From contig NZ_JAHZTC010000028.1 in the NCBI RefSeq assembly GCF_019599265.1, positions 1 to 45,495 of the forward strand: DNA of 45,495 bases, in the 5' to 3' direction. Shown in pieces: positions 1 through 7,040 of the stretch. Under the pieces are notes generated by a model. It was not told the origin of the DNA. It searched no databases and was given only the letters and a program-made list of their open reading frames with translations. Each line of letters starts with the position of its first letter. The stretch's first letter is position 1. Position numbers and translations under genes: made by a program. The DNA comes from Pontibacter sp. HSC-14F20. Its GTDB lineage: Bacteria > Bacteroidota > Bacteroidia > Cytophagales > Hymenobacteraceae.

Positions 1-45
1 ATACAAGTGATCGTTCGGTTGGCCAGCACGACTTCTGATAATAAG

Positions 46-87
46 AGAAGCGATCAGGTAAAAACATGGTTTTACCTGATCGCTTCT
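46..87. repeat. Perfect 18-bp inverted repeat (hairpin)
   Basis: Arms 46-63 and 70-87 are perfectly complementary over 18 bp, with a 6-nt loop. The hairpin lies past the stop codon of the last tra-region gene seen here (164-940, minus strand). It has no flanking T-run, so it is not a standard intrinsic terminator. It may act as an RNA stabiliser or a factor-dependent terminator. Confidence 0.7.
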
Positions 88-163
88 AAGGGTTGCTCCT
101 AAATGAGGGACTTTTTCAGTGCCCTCCACAGGGCACGGGGGCTCTTTCAGGAAAAGCAGGCAG

Positions 164-940
164 TCAGAGTGCCTGCCCCTTCCGACGGGACTGTCGCTTT
201 TCAGCGTCCTCCCGTAAAGCAGTAGCTTTCTCCTTCACCTGGCGCCTCCCTGGTAATTCTTGCTGCTCCTGTCGCTGAATCGACTCCCGCATCACCGCGT
301 GGCGCTGCTCATTGTAGACATTGATGGTCTTGAACTGGGGGCTGGCCTCCACATAGCGCCTGACCTCCTGCCCGTTTTCCAGGGCCGTGACCAGGTGCTG
401 GTTTCCCTTGCGGAGGGAGTGGAGCAGCATCTCTTTTTGCTGCGGGTCCTGCAGTTCCCTGATGTGAAACCGCTGCAGGGTCTTTTCCATGTCAAAACCG
501 TAGTTGTCGTGGTACTGCTTCAACTTATAGTTGCCCGACGGTTCCCGCGTCTTCAGGTCCAGCTGTACCCAGGCTTTATAGGGCTGTTCTTCGGCATTGA
601 GCAGTTCTTTGTAAACGGAGCGGCCCTGCAGGAGATTATAAGCCTCTTTGGTGGTGATGGTGCCGTTGCGATTGATGTAGAAGGTGTGGCTTCGGTCCTG
701 GTCCAGGTCAGGCGACCGCAGGACCGCCTCATACTTGTTGAAAAAGTACCTGTCCGTCTGGTCGGAGCGGCGAAAGAGCAGGGTATGGTCTACCGTGCTG
801 TTGTGATAAGAGAGCTGCAGCTGGAGCTGGAACTGCGGGTCCTGCTGCCGGAGGTGCTGCTCCAAGGCGCTGTAGAGTTGCTGGCCAAAGCCCGTGTACT
901 TGAGCTCGTCTTTCAGGTAATCGAGGTTTTTTGTGTTCAT
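164..940 (-). CDS. Conjugative-element accessory protein (hypothetical)
   Basis: This 258-residue protein has no signal peptide or membrane segment. It is rich in Gln, Lys and Arg, especially in the last 40 residues, which are strongly basic. The opening (MNTKNLDYLKDELKYTGFG) and the segment with SDQTDRYFFNKY match, from memory, a soluble protein commonly found after traN in Bacteroidota conjugative elements (DUF3945-like). Its biochemical role is unknown. It follows traN by 46 bp in the same direction, so it is probably the distal gene of the tra operon. The basic tail suggests nucleic-acid or membrane-surface contact, which is inference only. Confidence 0.6.
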   Translation of the reverse strand: MNTKNLDYLKDELKYTGFGQQLYSALEQHLRQQDPQFQLQLQLSYHNSTVDHTLLFRRSDQTDRYFFNKYEAVLRSPDLDQDRSHTFYINRNGTITTKEAYNLLQGRSVYKELLNAEEQPYKAWVQLDLKTREPSGNYKLKQYHDNYGFDMEKTLQRFHIRELQDPQQKEMLLHSLRKGNQHLVTALENGQEVRRYVEASPQFKTINVYNEQRHAVMRESIQRQEQQELPGRRQVKEKATALREDAEKRQSRRKGQAL

Positions 941-986
941 ACGAGTAATTGGGTTAAACTATGGAAAATGAAAGGAAACACGACCG

Positions 987-1808
987 CTACTCCAAGAGCA
1001 GGGAACAGGCCCGGGCCAGGTGCCTGTCCCGCAGCCGGAGCGTGAGATGCCGGGAGCCGTTGCGCTCATAGAGCTCGATGACCTGCTCTTTCCCGCGGCC
1101 AAGGGGGAAGCGTTCCAGGGCAAAGAAGAAGACCCTGGCTGTGGCGGCTTCCGTAAGGGTTTCATTTGGGTCCGGGGCATAGTATGGCAGCAGTTCGACC
1201 TCCTGGGAGGCCGTGCGCCGGGCCTGCCGCCTGTCCCGCGTGGCAAAGCGCACGGTCTCCGGTTCGAAGGGAAGGGAGGAGGCATTGTGGAGCACGAGCC
1301 GGTAAAAGAGCGTGTTCCCGTTCGTGTAGAGCCCTGCCAGGGTGAGGCGCATGCCACCTGCCTTATCCTGGATACCGTGGTAAAACCGATCGTCACCGGC
1401 CAGTTGGCGGGCGATGTTGTCCAGTTGCGCTTCGTTCAGCCGGCCTCCCGGCAGCAGCACCGGCGTCCCGCCAGCGGCAGGCGTGTCCAGGGAGAGCAGG
1501 AGCGCGGCCGGAGCGGCGGCATAGCCTACCGGGAAACTGTAGAGTCTGCCGTTTGTGGTGATCACGGTCAGGTTGGTGCGGGGGAAGTGCTCGCGCGCCC
1601 CTTTGACCTGAAGCACATTGGCTGTCTGCTCGGGCACCTGCGCCAGGATATCACCGCTGCCCCGGTCCACGCTCAGGATGGGGTAAGGAAAGACCAGGCT
1701 GGTGGTCTGGCGAACACTGAGCTCCAGCAGGGGCTGCGTGCCGGTCTGGGCAGAAAGGGGCGCCTGCAGCAGCAGGCACAGGAGGAAAAGGAAGCTGTTT
1801 TTTTTCAT
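987..1808 (-). CDS. traN: Conjugative transposon protein TraN (VirB9-like)
   Basis: This 273-residue protein is the likely outer-membrane-core subunit of the type IV secretion channel, the counterpart of VirB9. It has a clear signal peptide (Lys-rich start, Leu-rich core, cleavage near SAQT), then a beta-rich body. The early segment around SLVFPYPILSVDRGSGDIL matches the conserved N-terminal motif of Bacteroidota TraN proteins (DUF4138). The length is typical. It lies 42 bp downstream of traM in the same operon, matching the CTnDOT order. No truncation is seen. Confidence 0.88.
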   Translation of the reverse strand: MKKNSFLFLLCLLLQAPLSAQTGTQPLLELSVRQTTSLVFPYPILSVDRGSGDILAQVPEQTANVLQVKGAREHFPRTNLTVITTNGRLYSFPVGYAAAPAALLLSLDTPAAGGTPVLLPGGRLNEAQLDNIARQLAGDDRFYHGIQDKAGGMRLTLAGLYTNGNTLFYRLVLHNASSLPFEPETVRFATRDRRQARRTASQEVELLPYYAPDPNETLTEAATARVFFFALERFPLGRGKEQVIELYERNGSRHLTLRLRDRHLARACSLLLE

Positions 1809-1850
1809 GGTAGGATCTGTTTAGAAGTGGGGAAAAGTTTAGCTGCTTGG

Positions 1851-3140
1851 TTAGCGGTTGCGCAACAGCAGGCGGTGGCCGGCTTTCACCGTCACTTTCG
1901 CCTGCCGGGTCTGGCGGCGGAGCATATCCCTGGCCGCGGCAATGCCGGCGCTGGTCGCCTGACCGCCCAGCGATGGGGAAAGGGTGGGGAACTGCAGGTT
2001 TTGCTGCAGCGCGCGGCCTGCTTCCTGCCGGGCCGCCTCCTGCACATGGGGCCCCGGCAGGTAAAGCCCTTCCTGCCCGTCCAGGTCGTAGGCAGACAGG
2101 GCAACGGCCAGGCTTGCCTTGCCGGATAGAACCGAACTGATCTCAATGGCAAGACGCTCCCCGCGCAGGCGGCAGGTGCCGTACACGAAGCTGCCCCGGG
2201 GGATGCGCCCGCCCTCCAGTTGCAGATCCTCGAGCAGGCGCAGCCTGACAAGAGCGCCCGGCTGCAGCGTTTGCGTGGTGGGAATCACGGCTTCGACCAT
2301 GTTGCCGCCGGCCACAAGCGGGGACTGCAGGGGCTGCAGCGGGTGAAAGCCGGTTGCTGTCCCCGCGTGCCCAGTTGCCTCGGCTGGCTGCACGCGGGCA
2401 TAGGGCGGAGGCGGTTCCAGCAAGGTGACGGCCTCCTGCCGGTCGCTTCCCTGCAGCAGGGTGGAAGGGGGGGGCAGTGGCGCAGGCTCCTGGCTTTGTC
2501 CTCTCACACGCTCGGGGTGCTGAATGTCGAGGATGCGCTCGAGCAGGGCTTCCATCTGCTGCATTTCCGGGCTTGGGGCGGCGGGGCTGCCCATGCGCTG
2601 CATCATTGCCTCCAGCCGGCTCACATCCTCGCTGAAACGGCTTTCCGGTTGGGCGGAAGGCGCAGCAGCAGGAAGGGGGCGAAGTGACGGGTCTGGTGTT
2701 GTTCCGGCTGCCAGCGCGGAGAGCTGCGCGAGCCGCTGGTTTATTTCCGCTTCTTTTGGATCAGCGGGAAGCAGGCCACTTTCGGCCGCTGGGCCATCCG
2801 GTAGCGCGGCCGTATGGCCCAGGGGATCGGGTGTCGCCAGGGCATGCGGTTCCGGGGCAGTTGCCGGTGCCTCGCCCTCTGGGGCGGTGGCCGGTTTTGA
2901 AAGGCCGCGACGGGCCTGCTCGTAGAGGCTGAGCTTGTCCATCGCCTTTACCTTCCGGAACTGCGGGTCCGGCAGCGTCAGGCTGAGCCCGCTGCTGCCG
3001 GTTGCGGCAGGAAGGGCAAAAGGGGTGCCCCGGCCGCCTCCGAGTGCCCAGAAGGCCAGGGTCAGGAAAGGAAGCACGAGCAGGGGCAGCACCAGGAAGA
3101 ATTTCCGTTGGCGGAGCGTCGTGTCGGTTGGTGTGTGCAT
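1851..3140 (-). CDS. traM: Conjugative transposon protein TraM (VirB10-like)
   Basis: This 429-residue protein probably spans the periplasm and links the inner-membrane complex to the outer-membrane core, as VirB10 does. After a short cytoplasmic head, residues about 12-30 form a single membrane segment. A long Pro/Ala/Gln-rich periplasmic linker follows to about residue 240, and then a conserved C-terminal domain (from about VAGGNMVEAVIPTTQTL, including GGRIPRGSFVYGTCRL). This architecture and position between traK and traN define TraM in Bacteroidota elements. The start is ATG at 3140, with 63 bp to traK. Confidence 0.87.
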   Translation of the reverse strand: MHTPTDTTLRQRKFFLVLPLLVLPFLTLAFWALGGGRGTPFALPAATGSSGLSLTLPDPQFRKVKAMDKLSLYEQARRGLSKPATAPEGEAPATAPEPHALATPDPLGHTAALPDGPAAESGLLPADPKEAEINQRLAQLSALAAGTTPDPSLRPLPAAAPSAQPESRFSEDVSRLEAMMQRMGSPAAPSPEMQQMEALLERILDIQHPERVRGQSQEPAPLPPPSTLLQGSDRQEAVTLLEPPPPYARVQPAEATGHAGTATGFHPLQPLQSPLVAGGNMVEAVIPTTQTLQPGALVRLRLLEDLQLEGGRIPRGSFVYGTCRLRGERLAIEISSVLSGKASLAVALSAYDLDGQEGLYLPGPHVQEAARQEAGRALQQNLQFPTLSPSLGGQATSAGIAAARDMLRRQTRQAKVTVKAGHRLLLRNR

Positions 3141-3203
3141 GGTTTACTATGTTTAAGGTGGATGATCGTGACAGGAGGCTTCCGGTACCGGGTTTCCGCT
3201 GCG

Positions 3204-3821
3204 TTAGCGCGGTTTTGTGTGCAGGTGCTTGTTTTCCAGGGTGGTCCAGCGCTCAATCAGAAAGCCGTGGGGGTTGTTGTCGGAGCGGGACACCGGGCGC
3301 AGGAAGCCTTCGGTGATGAGGTTGCGCGTCATCACCGAGGTGGTGCGCACCAGCTTTTGGTGGGCATAGCAGCGGAAGCGGTAGGGCGTTTGCCCCGTGT
3401 CCACCCGCACGCTGTCAATGGTGATCTCCTGGCTGATGTTGGCCGTGATCAGGTTATAAAAGTAGCCGCTCTCCCGCAGGTTGTCATACACCTGCTTGGC
3501 CGAGTGGTCTGCCAGGTACAGGGCCCGCGCCACCGTCGCCTCAATGGCCTTGTCATCAGGCGCCAGCGTGAAAAAGTGCTGGTGGAACTGGCGCACGTGT
3601 TCCCGCGCCTCTACCGGCCGGTTCTCTCTTCCGCCGGCGGCGAACGCCTCCAGGGCTTTTCCGCCCGCCAGGATGTAGACGCGTTCCTGCGCGTGCCGGA
3701 CCTGCCGGTAACTGTAGTAAAGGGACAGGCCGCTGACGGCGGCGCAGACGAGCACCAGCACAAGGCTGAAAGTGCGGATGTGGCGAAAGGCGGTGTCGAT
3801 GTGCTGGAATTTTCTAAACAT
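3204..3821 (-). CDS. traK: Conjugative transposon protein TraK (VirB8-like)
   Basis: This 205-residue inner-membrane protein resembles VirB8, the assembly scaffold of type IV secretion systems. One membrane helix lies at about residues 18-38 after the motif FQHIDTAFRHIRTF. The rest is a periplasmic domain containing ALYLADHSAKQVYDNLRE and NISQEITIDSV, both typical of TraK. It starts 11 bp after the traJ stop, so translation is likely coupled. Length and gene order match the family. Confidence 0.9.
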   Translation of the reverse strand: MFRKFQHIDTAFRHIRTFSLVLVLVCAAVSGLSLYYSYRQVRHAQERVYILAGGKALEAFAAGGRENRPVEAREHVRQFHQHFFTLAPDDKAIEATVARALYLADHSAKQVYDNLRESGYFYNLITANISQEITIDSVRVDTGQTPYRFRCYAHQKLVRTTSVMTRNLITEGFLRPVSRSDNNPHGFLIERWTTLENKHLHTKPR

Positions 3822-3832
3822 GGTGCTGGTAG

Positions 3833-5056
3833 TTAGGGGTTGGATTTTCCGGAAAGCCGATCCTGCTGGTAACTGCCGGGCATGGGGTTACCGGACGGGG
3901 CCGTGCCGGGCTGGCCGGGACCATAGAAGCCGGCGATGCCCTGGGCCAGGTGCCTGGTTCCGGCCGCGAGCGTACCGGCCGCATAGCCGGTTGCTGTGCC
4001 GCCGGCCGAGACGGTGGTGTGGCTGGTGCTGCTCAGCAGGTGGGTGACTTTGTAGAGCAGGGTATTGCCGCCGCCGGCATGGACGATGTAGTTGGCCACG
4101 TTGGGCACGGTGAAATAGCCCACGATGCCCATGAGCAGGAAAATGAGGTAGGCCGTGTCCGTAGCGCTGAAGAAGGTGTCGCCACTCGCCTCCACCTGGC
4201 TGATGTCGAGCAGGAGCATGTGCTCCTGTATCTTGCCGATGATGGCGCCGAAAAGGTTGGCTATCGGGAGCCACAGAAAGACATTGATGTAGCGGGCAAT
4301 CCACACGGTGAGAGTGTGGTGGAGCCCGTCAAAGACGGAGAGGCCGAACACCAGGGGGCCGAGCACCGCGAGCACCACCAGGTAAAAGGTGCGGATGGTG
4401 TTGATGCACAGGGCGGCCGCCTGGAAGAGGACCTCGAGCACCTCGGACATCCACTGCTTGATGGAGTGGCGGAAGCTGAAGGAGGCCCGGGCCATGGCAA
4501 ACTTCATGTCATTGCCGATACTCTCAAGCAGGCCTTCCCCTTCCCCGAGCGGATCCTCGGGGTGCGCATAGCGGTACCACTCGGCCCGGTCGCCTGCCCC
4601 GTCCAGGCCCACATACATGTGCCAGGCATCGGATTGCTGCATGGCGGCCTGTTTTTGCTGCAGGAGACGGGCAATGGCCTGGTCCGAATCGGCCACCATG
4701 GCGCCGGTCGCCTGGACGGTGGGTTGCAGTACCCCGTTGAGCACTGCCAGCACGGAAGGAAAGAGCAGGATGGCCAGTCCCAGGGCAAAGGGGCGGAGCA
4801 GGGGGTAGAACTCCACCGGCTCGGCATGGGCCAGGTGGCGCCAGACGCGGGAGGCGATGTACCACAGGGCGGCAAAGCCGGCCAGGCCGCGCCCGACGCC
4901 GATGAGCTGCTCGCAGAGGGGCAGCATCTCTTCGTGGAGCTGGGCCAGCACCTGGTGCAGGGACTGCATCCGGTCCGGGAGTCCCTGCGCCCGGGAGAGG
5001 GTGGGTCGGAGCAGGCCCAGGACCAGCATCAAGGAAAGGGAGAGGAATTTTTTCAT
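3833..5056 (-). CDS. traJ: Conjugative transposon protein TraJ (VirB6-like)
   Basis: This polytopic inner-membrane protein is the VirB6 counterpart of the channel. I chose the ATG at 5056, which gives 407 residues starting with a clear signal sequence (MKKFLSLSLMLVLGLL). The frame stays open upstream to 5428, but that extension only shadows the previous gene. There are several hydrophobic segments, notably two in the first third and others around FYLVVLAVLGPLVFGLSVF and AYLIFLLMGIVGYF. The Gly/Ala/Thr-rich tail is typical. It sits between the TerB-annotated gene and traK. Confidence 0.88.
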   Translation of the reverse strand: MKKFLSLSLMLVLGLLRPTLSRAQGLPDRMQSLHQVLAQLHEEMLPLCEQLIGVGRGLAGFAALWYIASRVWRHLAHAEPVEFYPLLRPFALGLAILLFPSVLAVLNGVLQPTVQATGAMVADSDQAIARLLQQKQAAMQQSDAWHMYVGLDGAGDRAEWYRYAHPEDPLGEGEGLLESIGNDMKFAMARASFSFRHSIKQWMSEVLEVLFQAAALCINTIRTFYLVVLAVLGPLVFGLSVFDGLHHTLTVWIARYINVFLWLPIANLFGAIIGKIQEHMLLLDISQVEASGDTFFSATDTAYLIFLLMGIVGYFTVPNVANYIVHAGGGNTLLYKVTHLLSSTSHTTVSAGGTATGYAAGTLAAGTRHLAQGIAGFYGPGQPGTAPSGNPMPGSYQQDRLSGKSNP

Positions 5057-5069
5057 ATGCTTTGAAAGG

Positions 5070-5708
5070 TTAGGGGCTTGGGAGCAGCAGGCGCTGCACT
5101 GTCTGCACGTCGTTTCGTTCCCGGGCCCGTTGAAGGGCCAGCCGGGAGGTCTGGCGGTTAAAGTGCCGGAGGAAGGCCAGCTTGTCGGTTGTCGCTTCAT
5201 AGAGGCGGTCAATGGCTTCCAGCCGCTCGGCCTCGGCCATGCGCAGTTCCCCTGAAGTGAGGACAAGCACCAGTTCCTCCAGGTGCCGGAGGCTCTCGGC
5301 CAGGAGCTGGTCGTAGACGGCGGACAGGTAGGCCAGTTCCCCCGGCGTGAACGTGCCGGCCTCCCGGAAGCGGCGGTAGGCGCTGCGGTATTCGGCGACC
5401 AGGCGCTGCTGCAGGGCGATCGTTTCACCCACGCGCCGGTAGTGGCGGACGGTCGGGCTCACTTCCAGGAGGCCTGCCAGAAAGGCGTCGTGCAGGCTGA
5501 AGCTCCCTTCGGAGATGTCGCGGACAGTGCCGTACCCCCGGTGGAGGATGTCATAGCCCTGTTTCATATCGGTGAGGATGCTTTTCAGCTGCCGGAGCTT
5601 TTCCACGTTGAGCAGCAGCTGCTGGATCTCGTCCGCCTGCGCCTTGGCGCGCTGCGGCAGTCCGGCTCCCAGGAACAGGAGCAGCAGGGTGGCGTACAGG
5701 TATTTCAT
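5070..5708 (-). CDS. Secreted tra-operon protein (often annotated TerB-like)
   Basis: This 212-residue protein has a signal peptide (cleavage near AKAQA) and a helical body with motifs such as EEIQQLLLN-like start, KQGYDILHRGYGTV, LRHFNRQTSRLALQRARE and VQTVQRL. From memory, homologues in flavobacterial and cytophagal conjugative elements are labelled 'TerB family tellurite resistance', but the context argues for a transfer function. It shares its layout and C-terminal motif with the two upstream neighbours, so the three are probably paralogues. Its start codon overlaps the previous stop by 1 nt (TAATG). Confidence 0.78.
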   Translation of the reverse strand: MKYLYATLLLLFLGAGLPQRAKAQADEIQQLLLNVEKLRQLKSILTDMKQGYDILHRGYGTVRDISEGSFSLHDAFLAGLLEVSPTVRHYRRVGETIALQQRLVAEYRSAYRRFREAGTFTPGELAYLSAVYDQLLAESLRHLEELVLVLTSGELRMAEAERLEAIDRLYEATTDKLAFLRHFNRQTSRLALQRARERNDVQTVQRLLLPSP

Positions 5709-6349
5709 TATCTTTTCGTTGAGGGTAAACCATGTGTCTGGCGCAGCCGCGCAGCCTCAGCTTCCTGCCGCGCGCGCAGCAGGGCCAGTTGCCGCACCTC
5801 CGCCAGGAAGGCCTGCGCGAAGGCAACCTTTTCGCGGGTGCCGGCCTGCAGGCGGTGGATCCTTTCCAGCCGCGCCGCATCGCTGAGTTCCTGCTCACCG
5901 GCCGTGAGCGTTTGGAGGATGGCTTCCAGATCTGCTGCAAGCCCTGTCAGCACGGTGGCGCGCACCTGCTCGAGGTAGGCACGCTCGCCGGCCTGCAGCA
6001 GGGGCAGGGAGCGCGCCTGGGTAAAGGCCTTTTCCACCAGCAGCTGCCCGGCCGCCAGGTCCTGTAGCTCCGGTACCCGGGCCAGGGCGGGATTCACTGT
6101 CTGGAGAGATAAAAAGAAGGCCTGGTGCAGGCCAAGGTCGCCCGTTTTGATCGTGTGCACGGTCTGGAGTCCCTCGCGCACAAGTGCATAGCCTTGCTGC
6201 AGGGTACCGGCGTAAGCCTGTAAGGCGGCGATCTGCTGCACCAGGTATTCTTTCTGGGTCTTTTTCTGGCGGAACCACTCCTCAAAGGTCTGTGCCCGGA
6301 GCGTGTGGCCTGCCAGCAGGAGCAGGGGGAGGAGGAGGAGCTGCTTCAT
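5708..6349 (-). CDS. Secreted TraI-like tra-operon protein
   Basis: This 213-residue protein starts at the ATG at 6349, giving a signal peptide (MKQLLLLPLLLLAGHTLRAQ). The mature part begins TFEEWFRQKKTQKEYLVQQI, typical of a conserved unnamed protein between TraI and the TerB-annotated protein. It is helix-rich and predicted periplasmic. The pattern of a long 'GYALVREGLQTVHTIKTGDLG' region followed by a basic, Leu-rich C-terminus parallels its neighbours. Only 1 nt separates it from the traI stop (TGA-C-ATG). A VirB5-like pilus-tip or adhesin role is plausible but unproven. Confidence 0.72.
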   Translation of the reverse strand: MKQLLLLPLLLLAGHTLRAQTFEEWFRQKKTQKEYLVQQIAALQAYAGTLQQGYALVREGLQTVHTIKTGDLGLHQAFFLSLQTVNPALARVPELQDLAAGQLLVEKAFTQARSLPLLQAGERAYLEQVRATVLTGLAADLEAILQTLTAGEQELSDAARLERIHRLQAGTREKVAFAQAFLAEVRQLALLRARQEAEAARLRQTHGLPSTKR

Positions 6350-6350
6350 G

Positions 6351-7040
6351 TCAGTTGTTTGTGATGATGCCGTATAGTCGCTGCACCGCCTCCAGGTCCC
6401 CCTGCTCCCGGGCGCGCTGCAGGCACAGCTGGAGCTGGCCGGCATTGAAGCGCCGCAGGTCGCTGTAGTGCTGCCGGATGCCCGCAGCGGCGGCCTCCAG
6501 GCGCGAAAGGCGCTCGCCATCGCTCATCTGCGTGGCAAAGGAGCTGGTCACCAGCAGGGCCTGGTCCAGGTGCTGGATGCTCTCGGACAGGATACCGGCG
6601 TACACGCGGTAGAGGTACTCCAGCTCAGCCGGGGAGAGGTGGCCGTCCTGGCGGAACAGTCCGTAGGCCCGCCTGTACTCGGAGACCAGCGCCGCCTGCA
6701 GGGTGATGATCTCCCGGACCTGGCGGTAGGTGGCGATGGCCTGCTTGACCTGCCAGAGCTCATCGTAGTAGTCGGCGTACAGGCGGCGCTGCCGCTCGCT
6801 CCACTCCGATATTTCGGTGAGGCGGAGCTCGGAGAGCTTGTTCTCGAGCACCTTCTGGGCGTTCTGCAGCCAGATGGTCTCGTTCTGGATGCGTTGGACC
6901 TGCAGGTCGAGCGCCACGATCACCTTCTTGACGCCGGCCTTGATGGCCTCGGCGACAGGATCCTGTGCGTAGGCCGGTTTCAGGCCGGCGGCGGTGCTGA
7001 GCAATAGGGTCAGCAGGAGGACGCTATGGGATGCTTTCAT
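6351..7040 (-). CDS. traI: Conjugal transfer protein TraI (candidate VirB5-like)
   Basis: I chose the ATG at 7040 (MKASHSVLLLTLLLSTAAG), giving 229 residues with a good signal peptide ending near KPAYAQD. The conserved block ALDLQVQRIQNETIWLQNAQ, followed by SEWSERQRRLYADYYDELW, is characteristic of Bacteroidota TraI, not the F-plasmid relaxase of the same name. The C-terminus CLQRAREQGDLEAVQRL parallels that of the gene two places downstream. The start overlaps the end of traG by 17 bp. It is exported and probably belongs to the surface or pilus-tip part of the transfer apparatus. Confidence 0.82.
   Translation of the reverse strand: MKASHSVLLLTLLLSTAAGLKPAYAQDPVAEAIKAGVKKVIVALDLQVQRIQNETIWLQNAQKVLENKLSELRLTEISEWSERQRRLYADYYDELWQVKQAIATYRQVREIITLQAALVSEYRRAYGLFRQDGHLSPAELEYLYRVYAGILSESIQHLDQALLVTSSFATQMSDGERLSRLEAAAAGIRQHYSDLRRFNAGQLQLCLQRAREQGDLEAVQRLYGIITNN

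Noticed and set aside
260..2140. Long plus-strand ORFs opposite the tra genes
   Set aside because: High GC keeps antisense frames open. Their translations are low-complexity (Arg/Gly/Pro-rich) and lack motifs, whereas the minus-strand genes match known Tra proteins.
5057..5428. Long N-terminal extension of TraJ
   Set aside because: It lies inside the preceding gene on the same strand and has no membrane or family character. The ATG at 5056 starts a clean signal peptide.
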